Below are positions 26,201-33,688 of a stretch of 64,000 nt of DNA, piece after piece. Location: NCBI GenBank assembly GCA_030674185.1, contig JAPXFY010000018.1, positions 49,958,737 through 50,022,736 of the forward strand. The letters are read 5' to 3'. The stretch is from Monoplex corrugatus. Taxonomy: Eukaryota; Mollusca; Gastropoda; Littorinimorpha; Ranellidae. The notes beneath the pieces are model-generated. The model saw nothing but the letters and a program-made list of their open reading frames with translations, did not search any database and was not told the origin of the DNA. The position numbers and the translations under genes are program-made. Numbering within the stretch: position 1 is the first letter of the stretch; every line of letters starts with the position of its first letter.

Positions 26201-29200
26201 TCAGCGAGTGAAATTTCCAACAGAGCTCTTGGTTGGATAGTTTTGAAGATAATAGATATTGAACATTATAGTTTGAATCTACAAAACTGAGTGCAGTGGT
26301 GGCCTACTTAACAAAACACAGCACAAGGATAAGGGTGATAAACTAAAGTTATGTGGGGGACGCAGCTTTTCTCATCTTCACATCCCATTCCCATGTACAC
26401 ATCAAATGTATTTTCTCCAATCCTACCAACCCTTGACTCAAGGCATCCTCACCATATATTTCATTCAGTTTTCAGTGGTCTTCACAACACACTACAAGCA
26501 CTGCTGGACACAACTGTTTTTATTCCAGTCCAACATGGCCATCTGGTACCCAGCTTTGTAAGTTTTTGCAGTAAACTGCCCAGCCATGCTTCTATCTCAA
26601 CTTCCCTTTCTCCCTCCTCCAAGTCCCACACAGAATTCTTATCATATTCCTTCTCCCTCCTTCTCTATGAAGTAAAGCAATGAAATGATTGTTTCTTCTA
26701 GATACTCTTATCATTTCTGGAACTGTTCTATTTTCTGCTTGGACTGATCAATAAAGTTTTCCATTTCATAGTTATAACTATATTACAACAGACAAGGAGC
26801 CTGATGATAATGGGAGGAAGCATTTTTTTTTTAATTTGATTAATCTTAAAAGTTTAGGGACAAAGGGAAAGAGGAGGGAGGGATAGGGTGAAGCCATGAA
26901 CACACCAACACAGAGATTTAGGCTTCCTGGTCAGGTTGTCTGTTGTGACTCATACAGGAGCCTTGTGGAGGTGCACTCCACAGGGAAAGCATAGACAATA
27001 ACAAAGACATTACTTGATTTTAATCTATAAGAACTGTTAGTGTTATGCATGCACGGTCACTCAAAGCATAAAAAAAGAACTGTCCCAGAATTAGAAAAAA
27101 ATATTTTACTTCTTCAACAAGCTCACAACCATTCAGGAAGACTGCATCATTACAATTTGAGAACTTTTACTTTCAATGAAGCCCTTAGCCTTTTACAGAA
27201 ACTGAAAGTGAAACAGGAAACTTTGTCTGATATCTAACTGATAAGAGTCATTTCGCGGTTTAACAATACTTCACTGTATGTCTCCTCCATTACTTGCTCA
27301 AGACAATTCATTAAAACAATAGGGTGTCTGGCTGTGGACTAGCATAAATGTTTGTACTTGTAAACTACACTATTAGTATTACAACTAATTTACAGGAATT
27401 TTTCTACTGCTTAGAATTTTCAATGGTAAAGAAAATCACTTACTTTTCCAATTTTTTAAAGTGAATTACTGACAGTGATCTTAAAATTATCAGAACTGTA
27501 AACCAACCACTATTTTATTCACAAATGTTTGTAATGTTGTCAGATTTCTCTTCCACACAGCTTACACCATAAAAACCACCACCAAAGATTGAGAGAAAGT
27601 ATGGCAAAAACAAGACCTGTTAAAAGCAGCATTATGATCAAATGGTTACATGGACTGGATCTTCAATCTGCTATGCTTATTGATACTGGAGCCGAATGAA
27701 CATGAAACAAAAATTGTACTGTAGCTACTACTATGAAAAGGTCTATCCAACTCGAAGAAACCAAAGCAAATTTTCAAGAAATTCACAATATATAAGTATA
27801 TAACAGTTTACCACAAACCATTCACATATTTTACTGATTTCACTTAGTAACTTACTAATACCTTAACAAGTCCATACCAAAGATGACAAGAAACACTCAG
27901 TCATTTATCAAAGTGTGATAAATGTGACAAGGATTACACCAGTGAGACAAGCAAATAATGAATAACATCCAGGGCATGAATTAAAGAATAATTCATCAAA
28001 AGCAGACGTCTGTTCTTGACAGCTATGGAGCCACAACTTCGCACGGACACTGACAACAATATCTTTTGGGGAAAATATCAAAATTACACTTAGGCCAAAG
28101 CCAAAAACTTCCTGGAAGCCCAGTGTCCCCATTTAAGCATATATACAGGGGGGTGCAAATGTAGGTATACAGTAAGTATCACATCATTATTATAATGCTT
28201 AATTCCGCTCTCGATTAGACTTAGAGGAGTGTGTGAATACCGACGGCAAGCAGTTTGAGTATCTGAGGGATTAAGGCTGTACTTGTTATTACATGTATAT
28301 AAAATATGCAATATTCATTTGTTTGTATAATAAATGCAATGAGTATTATACATGTTTTCTTTTTTCATAACTGTATAGGGCCTACCTACTTTTGCACCCC
28401 CCTGTATATATGCGTTATACAATACATATGTGCTAAAATGACATACACTGAGACTCAACTAAGAGTGATGAGCATGATTGCAATCTGTTCTGATCCTGAC
28501 AGCCGATGGTAACTGTCTGACAGTGAGAGACTTAAGACAAGCTCCCATGGTCAGGAATTCAACATGAAAAACACCAAGATTTCTCGCAGCTTTGTGGAAA
28601 GCTAAGTTCAGACACTGAGACAACCAGGGTTTTTTTTGTTTGTTTTGTTTTGGGTTGTTTTTTTTTCTTTAACCAATGTATGTAAGATCTATTTTTCCCT
28701 CATTCATTTTCTGATCGCTTTCATCCAGCCAGCTAAGTTCCCAATGGTATATTTAATTTCTCTGCATCTCTTGCAGTGCCTGTGAATGTGATGTCTCTCA
28801 GGATATTAGCACAGTGCAGTTGCAAGTTATTAGTAAAGAAATTGTTCAGTAACTGCGTTAAGCAGACCTGAATGAAACAAAGTGAAGAGAACATGGCCCA
28901 GATGAAGCCTTTTGGACACAGTATTTCAGCAGAGATCGAGCTGACCTATTGTCATTGTTGACAATAAACTGAGTTCAAAAAGAAAGACCTGCATGACTTG
29001 AACCACTCAAACACATTTTCAACACAACCAAATAAGGATTCAATCTTCAGAACATGACAACATGGTCAACTGTGTCAAATGCTGCAGAAAGATAGATCCA
29101 AGAGTGACAGAATTGACACTTTTCCATTATCGAAAGCCCAGAGAAGATAAAAATTTACATTTTTAACAAAGCAGTTTCTATGCCGTGTGGGCTTTATGGT

Positions 29201-30913
29201 AGTTATGATGGAAAAAGTTGAAGGAGATGACTGGCTTTTACTAGATTTTGATGACTCATCAGCTTGAGAAAACAATATGGTCAACACCCAAGGACTTTTG
29301 CAGTTTTGGACACGAAAGCTAAAAAAATCTCTCTCTCTCCATCCAAACAAAAAACTTCTTTAAAAGCATGGGGTATCTCAGGAAGGAGGCATGGGAGCAT
29401 TTACTCATGGATGGGGCACATTGTGGGTATTAAGTTTTACCCATGGATCAAATATTTTGTGGATTTTGAAATCAAAGTTTTCCCTCTTCTAGATGGGCTG
29501 TCTTCATGTTGTCAGAATGTTTAATACAAACTTGGTCAGATGGTGGCACTTACCTCATTTCCAAATATTGTAAAATTTGCTTCTGAAGGCCCCATGGAGG
29601 AAGTACGGGACGGGACTGGGCAAGCAGATAAATCTGAACCTTCCCCCCCTTTTTCTTTTTCCTTTAAGGACCAGTCAAGATTTCAGCTTCTAGGTTCTGA
29701 ACATCTCATCTCTCATTTCCCAGAATGGGTGTTTTACGTTTAAATCCATTAGCCCAATGCCAGGTATGTGCAGCATAATTGAATTATTAACGATAAATAA
29801 ATGACAGGATCTCACTATGTTTACCTAAACACTTGTTATAGAGTACACCAGTGCATTTGGGGGGGGGGGGGGGATGGGAGGGGAAGAGACTAACAAATAT
29901 AGTCACAAACTCACGAGTTGCAAAAGTAGGCCTAAGCAAATATAAACAGCAGGGTTAGCCTAGGCTGGCTGACATGGGCCCTTCCATAGGGGATAGATTT
30001 AACGTTTCTTTCCTCGAATCAAATCCATCAAAAGTGAAATCTCCAAATGGGACTGGTGATGAAGGAGATGCTTCCCAGTTCAAATTCTGAGCTTAACTGT
30101 TATGCTAATCAACTTCAACCTGCATAGATCTAAGCCAAAGATTAAAAAATAATCTTTAGAATATTTCAGGAGCAGATGGGAAGATGATTCTCAATTCAAA
30201 GCTTCACAATCAAGTCACTGTCACAAACAGGTAAAAAACCTAGAAGCCAAGCAATTTCTCAAGCCAGTAAGTAGCCTTAACGTCAACACTTGTCACAAGG
30301 CGGAAGGCCTGATAGTGATATAAATACTACTACTAGCCTAACCCTAGATCTGGATGTAATAAATCTGTATCAAGATCAGGAGCTACCTGATAAAGAGGGA
30401 CAATGTCTCTAAACATTTAATTAAGCAACTTCTATTGCAGTTATCAAGTTACACGTAATACATCAAAGTAGATCTACTGTGCAGATCCGTTTTGAAAAAT
30501 GTACAAAATTTCATTCGCGATCATCTAAATGTACTAAACTAATCTAGAGTCCTAGTACTGGACACTAAATTTTTGTCATTCGTAAACGTGTGGGCGTGTT
30601 CATACATAATGTGGACTCCCATCGAATACTACTAACTAGGCCTACACCAATATATAATCATACTTCTATATTACGTTTTTGTTGGGTTCACTGTCAAGTG
30701 CAAAGCTGAAAACAGCAACACCCCCGTAAAGCCGTAGACGTGTCGATTGTGGATTGATTTGAAAAAAAGTCGACAACAACGAATGATAAAATTATCTTAA
30801 GTACACCAGGAAAACAGATGGGCAGCAATCCCCGGAAATATATACAGAGAAGCGTATTTCTCATCTACCTTCAAACCAGTTCCAAGTACGATGACATCGT
30901 ATTCCTCATCCAT
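1250..30913 (-). CDS. Gdi: Rab GDP dissociation inhibitor (GDI), eight exons, 3' end outside window
   Basis: GDI extracts prenylated, GDP-bound Rab GTPases from membranes, holds them soluble in the cytosol and delivers them back to donor membranes. Eight exons on the minus strand (30869-30913, 24882-24989, 22409-22505, 16783-16926, 13611-13809, 9179-9310, 6116-6290, 1250-1352) total 1003 nt, about 335 codons, without a stop. All junctions have GT donors and AG acceptors and every codon phase agrees across the introns. The order of motifs follows the family: [14 protein letters not shown] at the N-terminus, [83 protein letters not shown]. GDIs are usually about 445 residues, so roughly 110 C-terminal residues lie left of position 1. 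The related Rab escort protein is excluded by the compact spacing and close match to GDI. No lesion is visible, so the gene looks functional. Confidence 0.96.
1391..1468. repeat. Compound (CA)n microsatellite
   Basis: ACACAC runs interrupted by ATACAGA and ACAAATACAG, next to GDI exon 8 on its intronic side. Confidence 0.9.
1469..1979. other. GDI intron 7 stretch, no gene seen
   Basis: A purine-rich, G-rich patch at 1530-1640 and otherwise unremarkable unique-looking sequence. Confidence 0.4.
1980..2230 (+). repeat. Dispersed repeat family A, copy 2
   Basis: Same orientation as copy 1 and about 790 bp from its end. It carries an internal 24-bp tandem doubling (CACAGTGAAATCACTGAGAA twice at 2036-2083) that copy 1 lacks. 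Confidence 0.8.
3000..3077. repeat. CA-rich microsatellite in LINE 3' UTR
   Basis: ACACGC/ACGCAC variants followed by CACACA. The same tract is at the same place in the full-length LINE copy (37602-37705), so it was brought in by the LINE. Confidence 0.9.
3214..3236. repeat. Poly-G run
   Basis: About 20 G in a row inside the LINE copy, absent from the full-length copy at the matching place (GAGGGGAGG). It arose after insertion or is an assembly artefact. Confidence 0.9.
4375..4908 (+). pseudogene. R2-like endonuclease-like C-terminal domain
   Basis: An open frame of 177 codons with RPD at about residue 76, then E-L-T-V-P-Y-E 14 residues later and a Lys-rich KTEKY. This matches the PD-(D/E)-type arrangement of R2-clade endonucleases, though E-L-T replaces the usual ExK spacing. 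The first 20 or so residues are not family-like because the inserted LINE ends here. The frame is intact but has lost the rest of its ORF. Confidence 0.6.
4938..5197 (+). mobile_element. tRNA-derived SINE, copy 1
   Basis: The head (about 4940-5018) has an A-box-like TTAGCACATTGGTA and a B-box-like GGTTCGCTCCC with tRNA spacing. A run of A and (TA)n follows, then a body from GACAACAGCAGAAGGGCATC to TTTCTTTCTACC. The body is repeated at 34299-34452. The head does not fold into a proper tRNA cloverleaf, so a true tRNA gene is unlikely. Confidence 0.7.
5198..5290 (+). repeat. Dispersed repeat family A, 3' fragment (copy 3)
   Basis: Matches the last 90 bp of copy 1 (GAAGTAGCCCGTCCTCAGTG to AAGAGTTAAA) and follows the SINE with no gap. 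Confidence 0.75.
5291..6115. other. GDI intron 7 end, no gene seen
   Basis: A short (CA)n at 5687-5705 and AT-rich unique-looking sequence up to the donor of GDI exon 7. Confidence 0.4.
6116..6290 (-). CDS. Gdi: GDI exon 7 (residues 242-300)
   Basis: Encodes [20 protein letters not shown], a variable stretch, and [18 protein letters not shown]. Acceptor TGTGTAG, donor GTGAGT. The split Arg codon from exon 6 (AG+G) completes the family motif [14 protein letters not shown] across the junction. Confidence 0.96.
6291..7960. other. GDI intron 6 stretch, no gene seen
   Basis: AT-rich intron sequence with a poly-G run at 6985-7002. No coding similarity recognised. Confidence 0.4.
7961..8032. repeat. 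(CA)n microsatellite
   Basis: Nearly perfect AC repeat with one AAAC interruption near its right end. Poly-C runs follow at 8124-8140 and 8410-8424. Confidence 0.95.
8650..8860 (-). mobile_element. tRNA-related SINE (family 2), minus strand
   Basis: Reading the minus strand from about 8860, a head with GGTAAACATCGGACTTCC, GTCGGAAGATTCTGGG and the B-box-like GGGTTTGATCC matches the head at 48725-48800 (GGTAAACGTCAGACCTC, GGTTTTGATC). The body after it diverges. Inside GDI intron 6. Confidence 0.6.
9179..9310 (-). CDS. Gdi: GDI exon 6 (residues 198-242)
   Basis: Encodes [20 protein letters not shown] then [20 protein letters not shown] and GFAR. This is the most conserved block of GDI, near the region that contacts the Rab C-terminus and lipid pocket. 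It has no long ATG-initiated reading frame, so an ORF search would miss it; splice sites (TTTCAG, GTGAGA) and phase support it. Confidence 0.95.
9577..9727. repeat. Tandem duplication, two units of about 77 bp
   Basis: TTTTTGATACTCCA with GAAAACATGCTG.TCATCCTA occurs twice, at 9577 and 9654. Inside GDI intron 5. Confidence 0.75.
9728..10975. other. GDI intron 5 stretch, no gene seen
   Basis: Unique-looking sequence with a poly-G run of about 23 at 10596-10618. No coding similarity recognised. Confidence 0.4.
10981..12062 (+). pseudogene. N-RAG-like (RAG1 N-terminal-like) transposon protein, degraded
   Basis: An ATG at 10981 starts [25 protein letters not shown], then a stop and frame slip at an A-run (11055-11070). 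The next frame reads [16 protein letters not shown] and FCSKCY. The spaced CxxC and CxxC pairs around a helical stretch resemble the N-terminal zinc-binding region of RAG1-like proteins; Aplysia N-RAG-TP transposons encode such a protein. Further on, an open frame at 11463-11987 holds [40 protein letters not shown] and [20 protein letters not shown], which I recall as typical of these proteins. A last slip gives [20 protein letters not shown], ending at 12062. Stops near 11220, 11330 and 11390 show it is dead. Confidence 0.55.
12060..13248 (-). repeat. 1.19-kb inverted repeat, left arm (GDI intron 5)
   Basis: The reverse complement of this segment matches 17622-18807 at roughly 90% by eye along its whole length. 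Shared landmarks include AATAGGTACCGGCA at the 13248 end, CACGTAATGGTGACTGG, ATATCAAGGAGGTCCTCAGA, ATGGCGGCCTTCGAAGCGAT, CAAACCGGAAGTTGGTCGGC and a GCCTGATGCTG at the 12060 end. One end abuts the N-RAG-like pseudogene. Confidence 0.9.
12538..12627 (-). other. Short conserved reading frame in the inverted-repeat arm
   Basis: Twenty-nine codons from an ATGGCGGCC start, [15 protein letters not shown] and then [14 protein letters not shown]. The other arm (18249-18356) has the same frame with one codon fewer (a 3-nt indel) and two substitutions. It may be a captured first exon or chance. I do not recognise the product. Confidence 0.3.
13354..13530. repeat. Compound (GT)n microsatellite
   Basis: TGTG runs broken by TTGTG, TATGCTTATGTC and CTGTG variants. 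It lies 80 bp from GDI exon 5 on its intron 5 side. Confidence 0.9.
13611..13809 (-). CDS. Gdi: GDI exon 5 (residues 132-198)
   Basis: Encodes [20 protein letters not shown] followed by the segment ending [14 protein letters not shown]. Acceptor CACCAG, donor GTAAGT, 199 nt. The Ser codon shared with exon 4 and the Glu codon shared with exon 6 both join cleanly. Confidence 0.96.
13948..15135. repeat. Possible foldback element with diverged inverted arms (GDI intron 4)
   Basis: About 160 bp at 13948-14105 match the reverse complement of 14965-15135 at roughly 70%. Landmarks are TGCCTCCAGGTGGCACTCCA against TGCCTCCAGGTAGCGCTCCA, and the ATTTTTGGC...AACC...GTTTAC order. The interior has no recognised coding sequence. 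It could be one foldback transposon or two inverted copies of a repeat. Confidence 0.5.
15310..15383. repeat. (CA)n microsatellite
   Basis: Pure AC repeat of about 37 units in GDI intron 4. Confidence 0.95.
15384..16395. other. GDI intron 4 stretch, no gene seen
   Basis: Unique-looking sequence with a poly-C run at 15584-15597. Confidence 0.4.
16396..16735. repeat. GA, then GT, AC and GT microsatellite cluster able to form a hairpin
   Basis: (GA)n at 16406-16445, GT at 16447-16524, AC at 16547-16612 and GT at 16655-16735. The GT and AC tracts are reverse complements separated by a short GA-rich spacer. Confidence 0.9.
16783..16926 (-). CDS. Gdi: GDI exon 4 (residues 84-132)
   Basis: Encodes [20 protein letters not shown] then VDGSYVF and the [15 protein letters not shown] segment. 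Acceptor TTTCAG, donor GTATGT. It is 144 nt, entering at phase 1 and leaving at phase 1. With exon 5 it lies between the two arms of a long inverted repeat. Confidence 0.96.
17028..17115. repeat. Short tandem duplication
   Basis: AAAAATAACATGTGACCCAT followed by CACA.AATCAGCG occurs twice, about 57 bp apart, in GDI intron 3. Confidence 0.65.
17622..18807 (+). repeat. 1.19-kb inverted repeat, right arm (GDI intron 3)
   Basis: The inverted partner of 12060-13248. The loop between the arms is about 4.37 kb and contains GDI exons 4 and 5. A short frame at 18249-18356 ([14 protein letters not shown]...) matches the one in the left arm. Confidence 0.9.
17624..20163. mobile_element. Possible 2.54-kb terminal-inverted-repeat element
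   Basis: TAGGTACCGGCAGCC at 17624-17638 has a perfect inverted partner, GGCTGCCGGTACCTA, at 20149-20163. The flanks are similar (CTTTAAA before, CTTTTAAA after). The first 1.18 kb is the inverted-repeat arm; the rest is AT-rich without recognised coding sequence. The left arm starts with the same motif but its matching second end was not found. Confidence 0.4.
20164..22408. other. GDI intron 3 remainder
   Basis: AT-rich sequence. A stretch at 20870-20925 (GGTGGGGATACTATTTATAC, TGAAAGAGCCCC) resembles 33530-33570 next to the gypsy element's 3' end. A segment at 21640-21800 may be a transposon-protein remnant and is listed separately. No exon recognised. Confidence 0.4.
21640..21854 (+). pseudogene. 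Weak transposon-protein-like fragment
   Basis: The plus strand reads [33 protein letters not shown]. The DPLI..KL.F...IS..L pattern is one I associate with uncharacterised proteins abundant in mollusc and cnidarian mobile DNA. The frame ends without a conserved remainder. The assignment is tentative. Confidence 0.25.
22409..22505 (-). CDS. Gdi: GDI exon 3 (residues 52-84)
   Basis: Encodes [15 protein letters not shown] followed by [17 protein letters not shown]. The family has a less conserved linker and then [14 protein letters not shown] here. Acceptor CTGCAG, donor GTAATA; the exon leaves phase 1 and the split Gly codon is completed by exon 4. Confidence 0.95.
22506..23214. other. GDI intron 2 stretch, no gene seen
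   Basis: Unique-looking AT-rich sequence with a short (CA)n at 22859-22874. Confidence 0.4.
23215..23318. repeat. (CA)n microsatellite
   Basis: About 104 bp, nearly pure, with CACGCACG near the right end. Confidence 0.95.
23540..24206. mobile_element. TTAA-flanked non-autonomous element, piggyBac-like
   Basis: TTAA at 23536-23539 and again at 24207-24210 flank imperfect inverted ends: CTCTTTTCCCGCC at the left and, reading inward from the right, CTCTTTCACCACC. TTAA target duplication with C-rich inverted ends is the piggyBac signature. A doubled CCGCCATGGTCGCA (23549-23596) lies near the left end. No transposase is seen. It lies in GDI intron 2. Confidence 0.55.
24211..24881. other. GDI intron 2 end
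   Basis: A minus-strand open stretch (24768-24502) is present but not recognised; otherwise nothing. Confidence 0.4.
24882..24989 (-). CDS. Gdi: GDI exon 2 (residues 16-51)
   Basis: Exactly 36 codons, phase 0 at both ends, from [15 protein letters not shown] to SASLTPLPD. It holds the conserved [12 protein letters not shown] block of the Rab-binding platform region. The acceptor is TTTCAG and the donor GTGAGT. Confidence 0.96.
24990..28143. other. GDI intron 1, first part
   Basis: AT-rich intron with short CA tracts at 25074-25094 and a larger one at 26086-26147. At 27615-27696 the plus strand reads a short stretch with LIDTGAE, reminiscent of a retropepsin active site, followed by a stop. 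No host exon recognised. Confidence 0.4.
26086..26147. repeat. (CA)n microsatellite
   Basis: CA repeat with ACCACA and AACCC interruptions in GDI intron 1. Confidence 0.9.
28146..28404. mobile_element. Tc1/mariner-type MITE, 259 bp
   Basis: Terminal inverted repeats begin CAGGGGGGTGCAAA at both ends and continue into GTAGGTA (about 22 bp with one mismatch). TA dinucleotides flank both ends (28144-28145 and 28405-28406), as expected for Tc1/mariner target duplication. The interior has no coding capacity. It lies in GDI intron 1. Confidence 0.85.
28850..29230 (-). mobile_element. CR1/L2-like LINE reverse transcriptase fragment
   Basis: The minus strand reads [19 protein letters not shown], slips one base, then [11 protein letters not shown]. 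This is motif A of CR1/L2-like reverse transcriptases (LLDLSAAFDTIDH in the full LINE at 38.9 kb). Remains of the following region extend to about 28850 with stops. Confidence 0.65.
29231..30868. other. GDI intron 1, last part, no gene seen
   Basis: Unique-looking sequence with a poly-G run near 29859-29872. Confidence 0.4.
30869..30913 (-). CDS. Gdi: GDI exon 1 (residues 1-15), start codon
   Basis: The ATG at 30913-30911 opens [15 protein letters not shown], the highly conserved GDI N-terminus with its Rossmann-like GxG turn. The exon ends in a complete AAG codon followed by the donor GTAGAT. This start is chosen because the match begins exactly at Met and the upstream sequence has no matching coding extension. 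Confidence 0.96.
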
Positions 30914-31020
30914 GTTCGTTGGTCTCTCGTTGCTGAACGCTGTGTGAAAATGAGATACACCCACCAACGACGCCGGGCACGGGTTCCAAAATGGCCACTT
31001 CCTCAGCGGAAGAATACAAC
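30914..31020 (-). promoter_or_regulatory. Gdi: Probable GDI 5' UTR and TATA-less promoter with ETS and YY1-like motifs
   Basis: Just upstream of the GDI start, in minus-strand orientation, are CTTCCG and GAGGAAGTG (ETS-type sites, 30997-31012) and GGCCATTTTGG (a YY1-type core, 30986-30996). No TATA box is evident at a sensible distance. ETS plus YY1 near the start is common in animal housekeeping genes, and GDI is one. The transcription start itself is not visible. Confidence 0.5.
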
Positions 31021-31730
31021 AAGACGTATAATTATCTTAACTTTATGATCAGATGGAACGCAAACTAAGCTACAGATACAATTTTCAAAATCTTTTTAAC
31101 ATAAATGGTAGCAAGATCAATTACAATTTTCAACAATAAATGAATAAAACTGGAAATAGTTTATTGGATGACATGCAAATTCATCATACTATTAATTTTA
31201 GCTTTTACGTCATGCAGACAACCGCGCAAGTACACAAAACAGACGAGGAAAAAGTACGACGACTATATATACAGCGAATAACACTTCATTTTGTTCTTGA
31301 TGACAAAAACACACGAAAATAGAATGGGAATGCGTATTTAATTCACAAAGCAAGACAGGCGGAAATTTTCGACCATCTGGCCTTTGTCAAGCGTATGCAC
31401 ACACATACACAAATAAAAACCAACAAACTAAACAAAAACCGAGGAAAGAAACGAATACACATGACAAGAATAAGATTTCTCTGATGCTGCGTTGAGCAGA
31501 AAACAAGAAAGGAAGACTAGTATGAAAATATAAGGTGTTTTTGAACCATGGTAACAGGGATGTAGGGGGGAGACAGATGCGATGTCTAGAGAGAAATGAG
31601 ATGAAAGCAATCATGCCATAATTATTGTGTTTTATCATGAAAGAGCGGAGAGGGGATCTATGGCCAAAATATTGGAAATAAACTATGATCCACTTTTTCG
31701 GTGTTGTTTTTTTCTTCTTGAGTGTTGGTC
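31021..31730. other. Intergenic stretch upstream of GDI, no gene seen
   Basis: AT-rich; nothing recognised. Confidence 0.4.
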
Positions 31731-31749
31731 TGTGTGTGTGAATGTGTGA

Positions 31750-31815
<66 letters not shown>

Positions 31816-31892
31816 GTGTGTGTGTGTGTGTGTGTGTTCGTGTTAGTGTGAATTTCTGCTTTATGCGAAGGCATGTGCTTTAGTGTGTATGT

Positions 31893-31935
<43 letters not shown>

Positions 31936-31938
31936 TGT

Positions 31939-31978
<40 letters not shown>

Positions 31979-31990
31979 TGTGTGTGTGTT
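31731..31990. repeat. Two long (TG)n microsatellites
   Basis: TG tracts at 31732-31836 and 31880-31990 separated by about 45 bp, with TATG and GGTG variants. Confidence 0.95.
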
Positions 31991-32074
31991 AACATGCACG
32001 TGAGCATGAAAGCGGTTGAACTATGGAATAGTTTGGTAAAATTTTATGTCGATTCATTGTCTTTTCATTGCACG

Positions 32075-32079
<5 letters not shown>

Positions 32080-32123
<44 letters not shown>

Positions 32124-32133
32124 TCTCTCTCTT
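32080..32133. repeat. (CT)n microsatellite
   Basis: TC repeat immediately left of a LINE fragment. Confidence 0.95.
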
Positions 32134-32154
32134 TTATCTACCTTGTGCTTTTTT

Positions 32155-32243
32155 TACCCTCCAGCTTTTCTCTTGTAAGTGCTCAAATTTTTCTTGCCTT
32201 ATAAAATGTCCTATAAATGTTGCTTATCTTTTCCTAATCTTCT
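32155..32243 (-). mobile_element. LINE fragment cut by the gypsy insertion (left part)
   Basis: CCTCCAGCTTTTCTCTTGTA through CCTATAAATGTTGCTTATCT matches 50515-50605 and, for its last 30 bp, the junctions of the tandem array at 44.7-45.0 kb. It encodes part of a LINE ORF2 C-terminus on the minus strand. It continues at 44538 beyond the gypsy element. Confidence 0.75.
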
Positions 32244-32867
32244 TGTAACGTGTATGAGTCCAGACGTGATTCTTTCTTAATTTAAATAATGGAGTCCACA
32301 GACCACAGATTCAATTAGTCATTTTATTTAAACAAGAACAAAAAAGAACAACATCTTAATATTAAAAAACAATGTTATACAGTCTACATTACAAGGACTG
32401 TCAATGTCAAGTATGGTCCAGCTACAATCCAGCTGAAGCACAGCAGAAGTAACCCTGAGTTAGGATTACTATTTCGGGGCACTCACTGACTCAGTGCCGC
32501 GGCTCTGCTCAGCCTCCCAGCTGTTCGACAACCTGGCAACGGTTTGTCAACCGATATTCCGAGGATCATGGGAAATCGCTATCGGCTCCGTAAATTATTA
32601 TTCAATCATCAATTTAGTTCAATCTTAGCAAATTTGAACCTATTTATTCACTTCGAATAATAATAATGTCATAAAAATAAAATAATCTGTAAATTTATTA
32701 GAATCATATTCCAACATCTTCAACCCAAGGGGAACAACTCTAATATGCTAGCGGATGACACAAAATCATCTAGATCTATGACAGAAATTATAATGCGTGA
32801 ATTTACCCTACCATACTCCGGTTTAATAATACCAAAAATAAAAATGCATTTCTTTGGAGGTATTATA
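32244..32867 (-). repeat. 3' LTR of the gypsy element
   Basis: 624 bp, 623 of 624 positions identical to the 5' LTR on line-by-line comparison. A short polypurine tract (AAGGGAG on the minus strand, 32870-32876) lies just inside it. Confidence 0.96.
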
Positions 32868-33688
32868 CGCTCCCTTGGCAACAAAATGTTCTACATGTAA
32901 TCATAGTCATATTCACATAGTAGAACATTTCCAAAAAGAACATATGGCATCAATTTGGTGTCATTCATAGTACAACTCCAATCTTATAATATTTCAAAAA
33001 TGATCATCATGTTTGGATTGTATTTTGTTGGGCACTAGTAGCCAACTTTGAGAACATAAGGTACAGATACATATCAGGGCTATAACCACTTCAAACCACA
33101 AAAAAATATATCAAAAGGAAAAAAAGAAAAGAAAATGAAATACATATATCAATGCACTCGCGCACACAATCCAAGGGCATGCCCCAGGCGTAGGACCATT
33201 ACACCCTATTTATCGCACAGGGGAGATTAAAAAAACACACCTGAATACACACATATAAACATACATAAGAACACCAAAACATATACAAAAACAGGCATAA
33301 ATTACCCAAAACTGCTTCCGCATATCACCTCCTTAGAGCCAAAAATGCACTTAATGCATGTACCCAGTTATCAATCCGAAGAAAAAGTACATAAGACTTT
33401 ATCGAACACATACAGGTGAATGGACCATTAAGGCAGAAAATGACAAGTACAACTGACAGATAGCAAAGCAACAAGGCAAAAACAAAGAGAGAGACAAAAA
33501 AGAGGAAACTTCCAGCACAGAACTTCCAGAAGGTGGGGATACAATTCATACTGAAAGAGTCCCCAGCAACCGAATGGGAGTTACATCATAGCATAATATA
33601 ACTTATTTTCGCTTACAATCATTGGTCCATACAAAAAAAAATTTTTTTATACAAATACATTAATGTTACAAACAATATATAGGCCTAC
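32868..33688. other. Non-coding 3' region of the gypsy element
   Basis: AT-rich, no open frame of note, between the end of pol and the 3' LTR. Includes GGTGGGGATACAATTCATAC at about 33532, similar to a stretch at 20890. Confidence 0.6.

Noticed and set aside
1250..30913. Processed or dead GDI copy
   Set aside because: Introns are present, all splice sites and phases are intact and no stop or slip occurs in 1003 coding bases.
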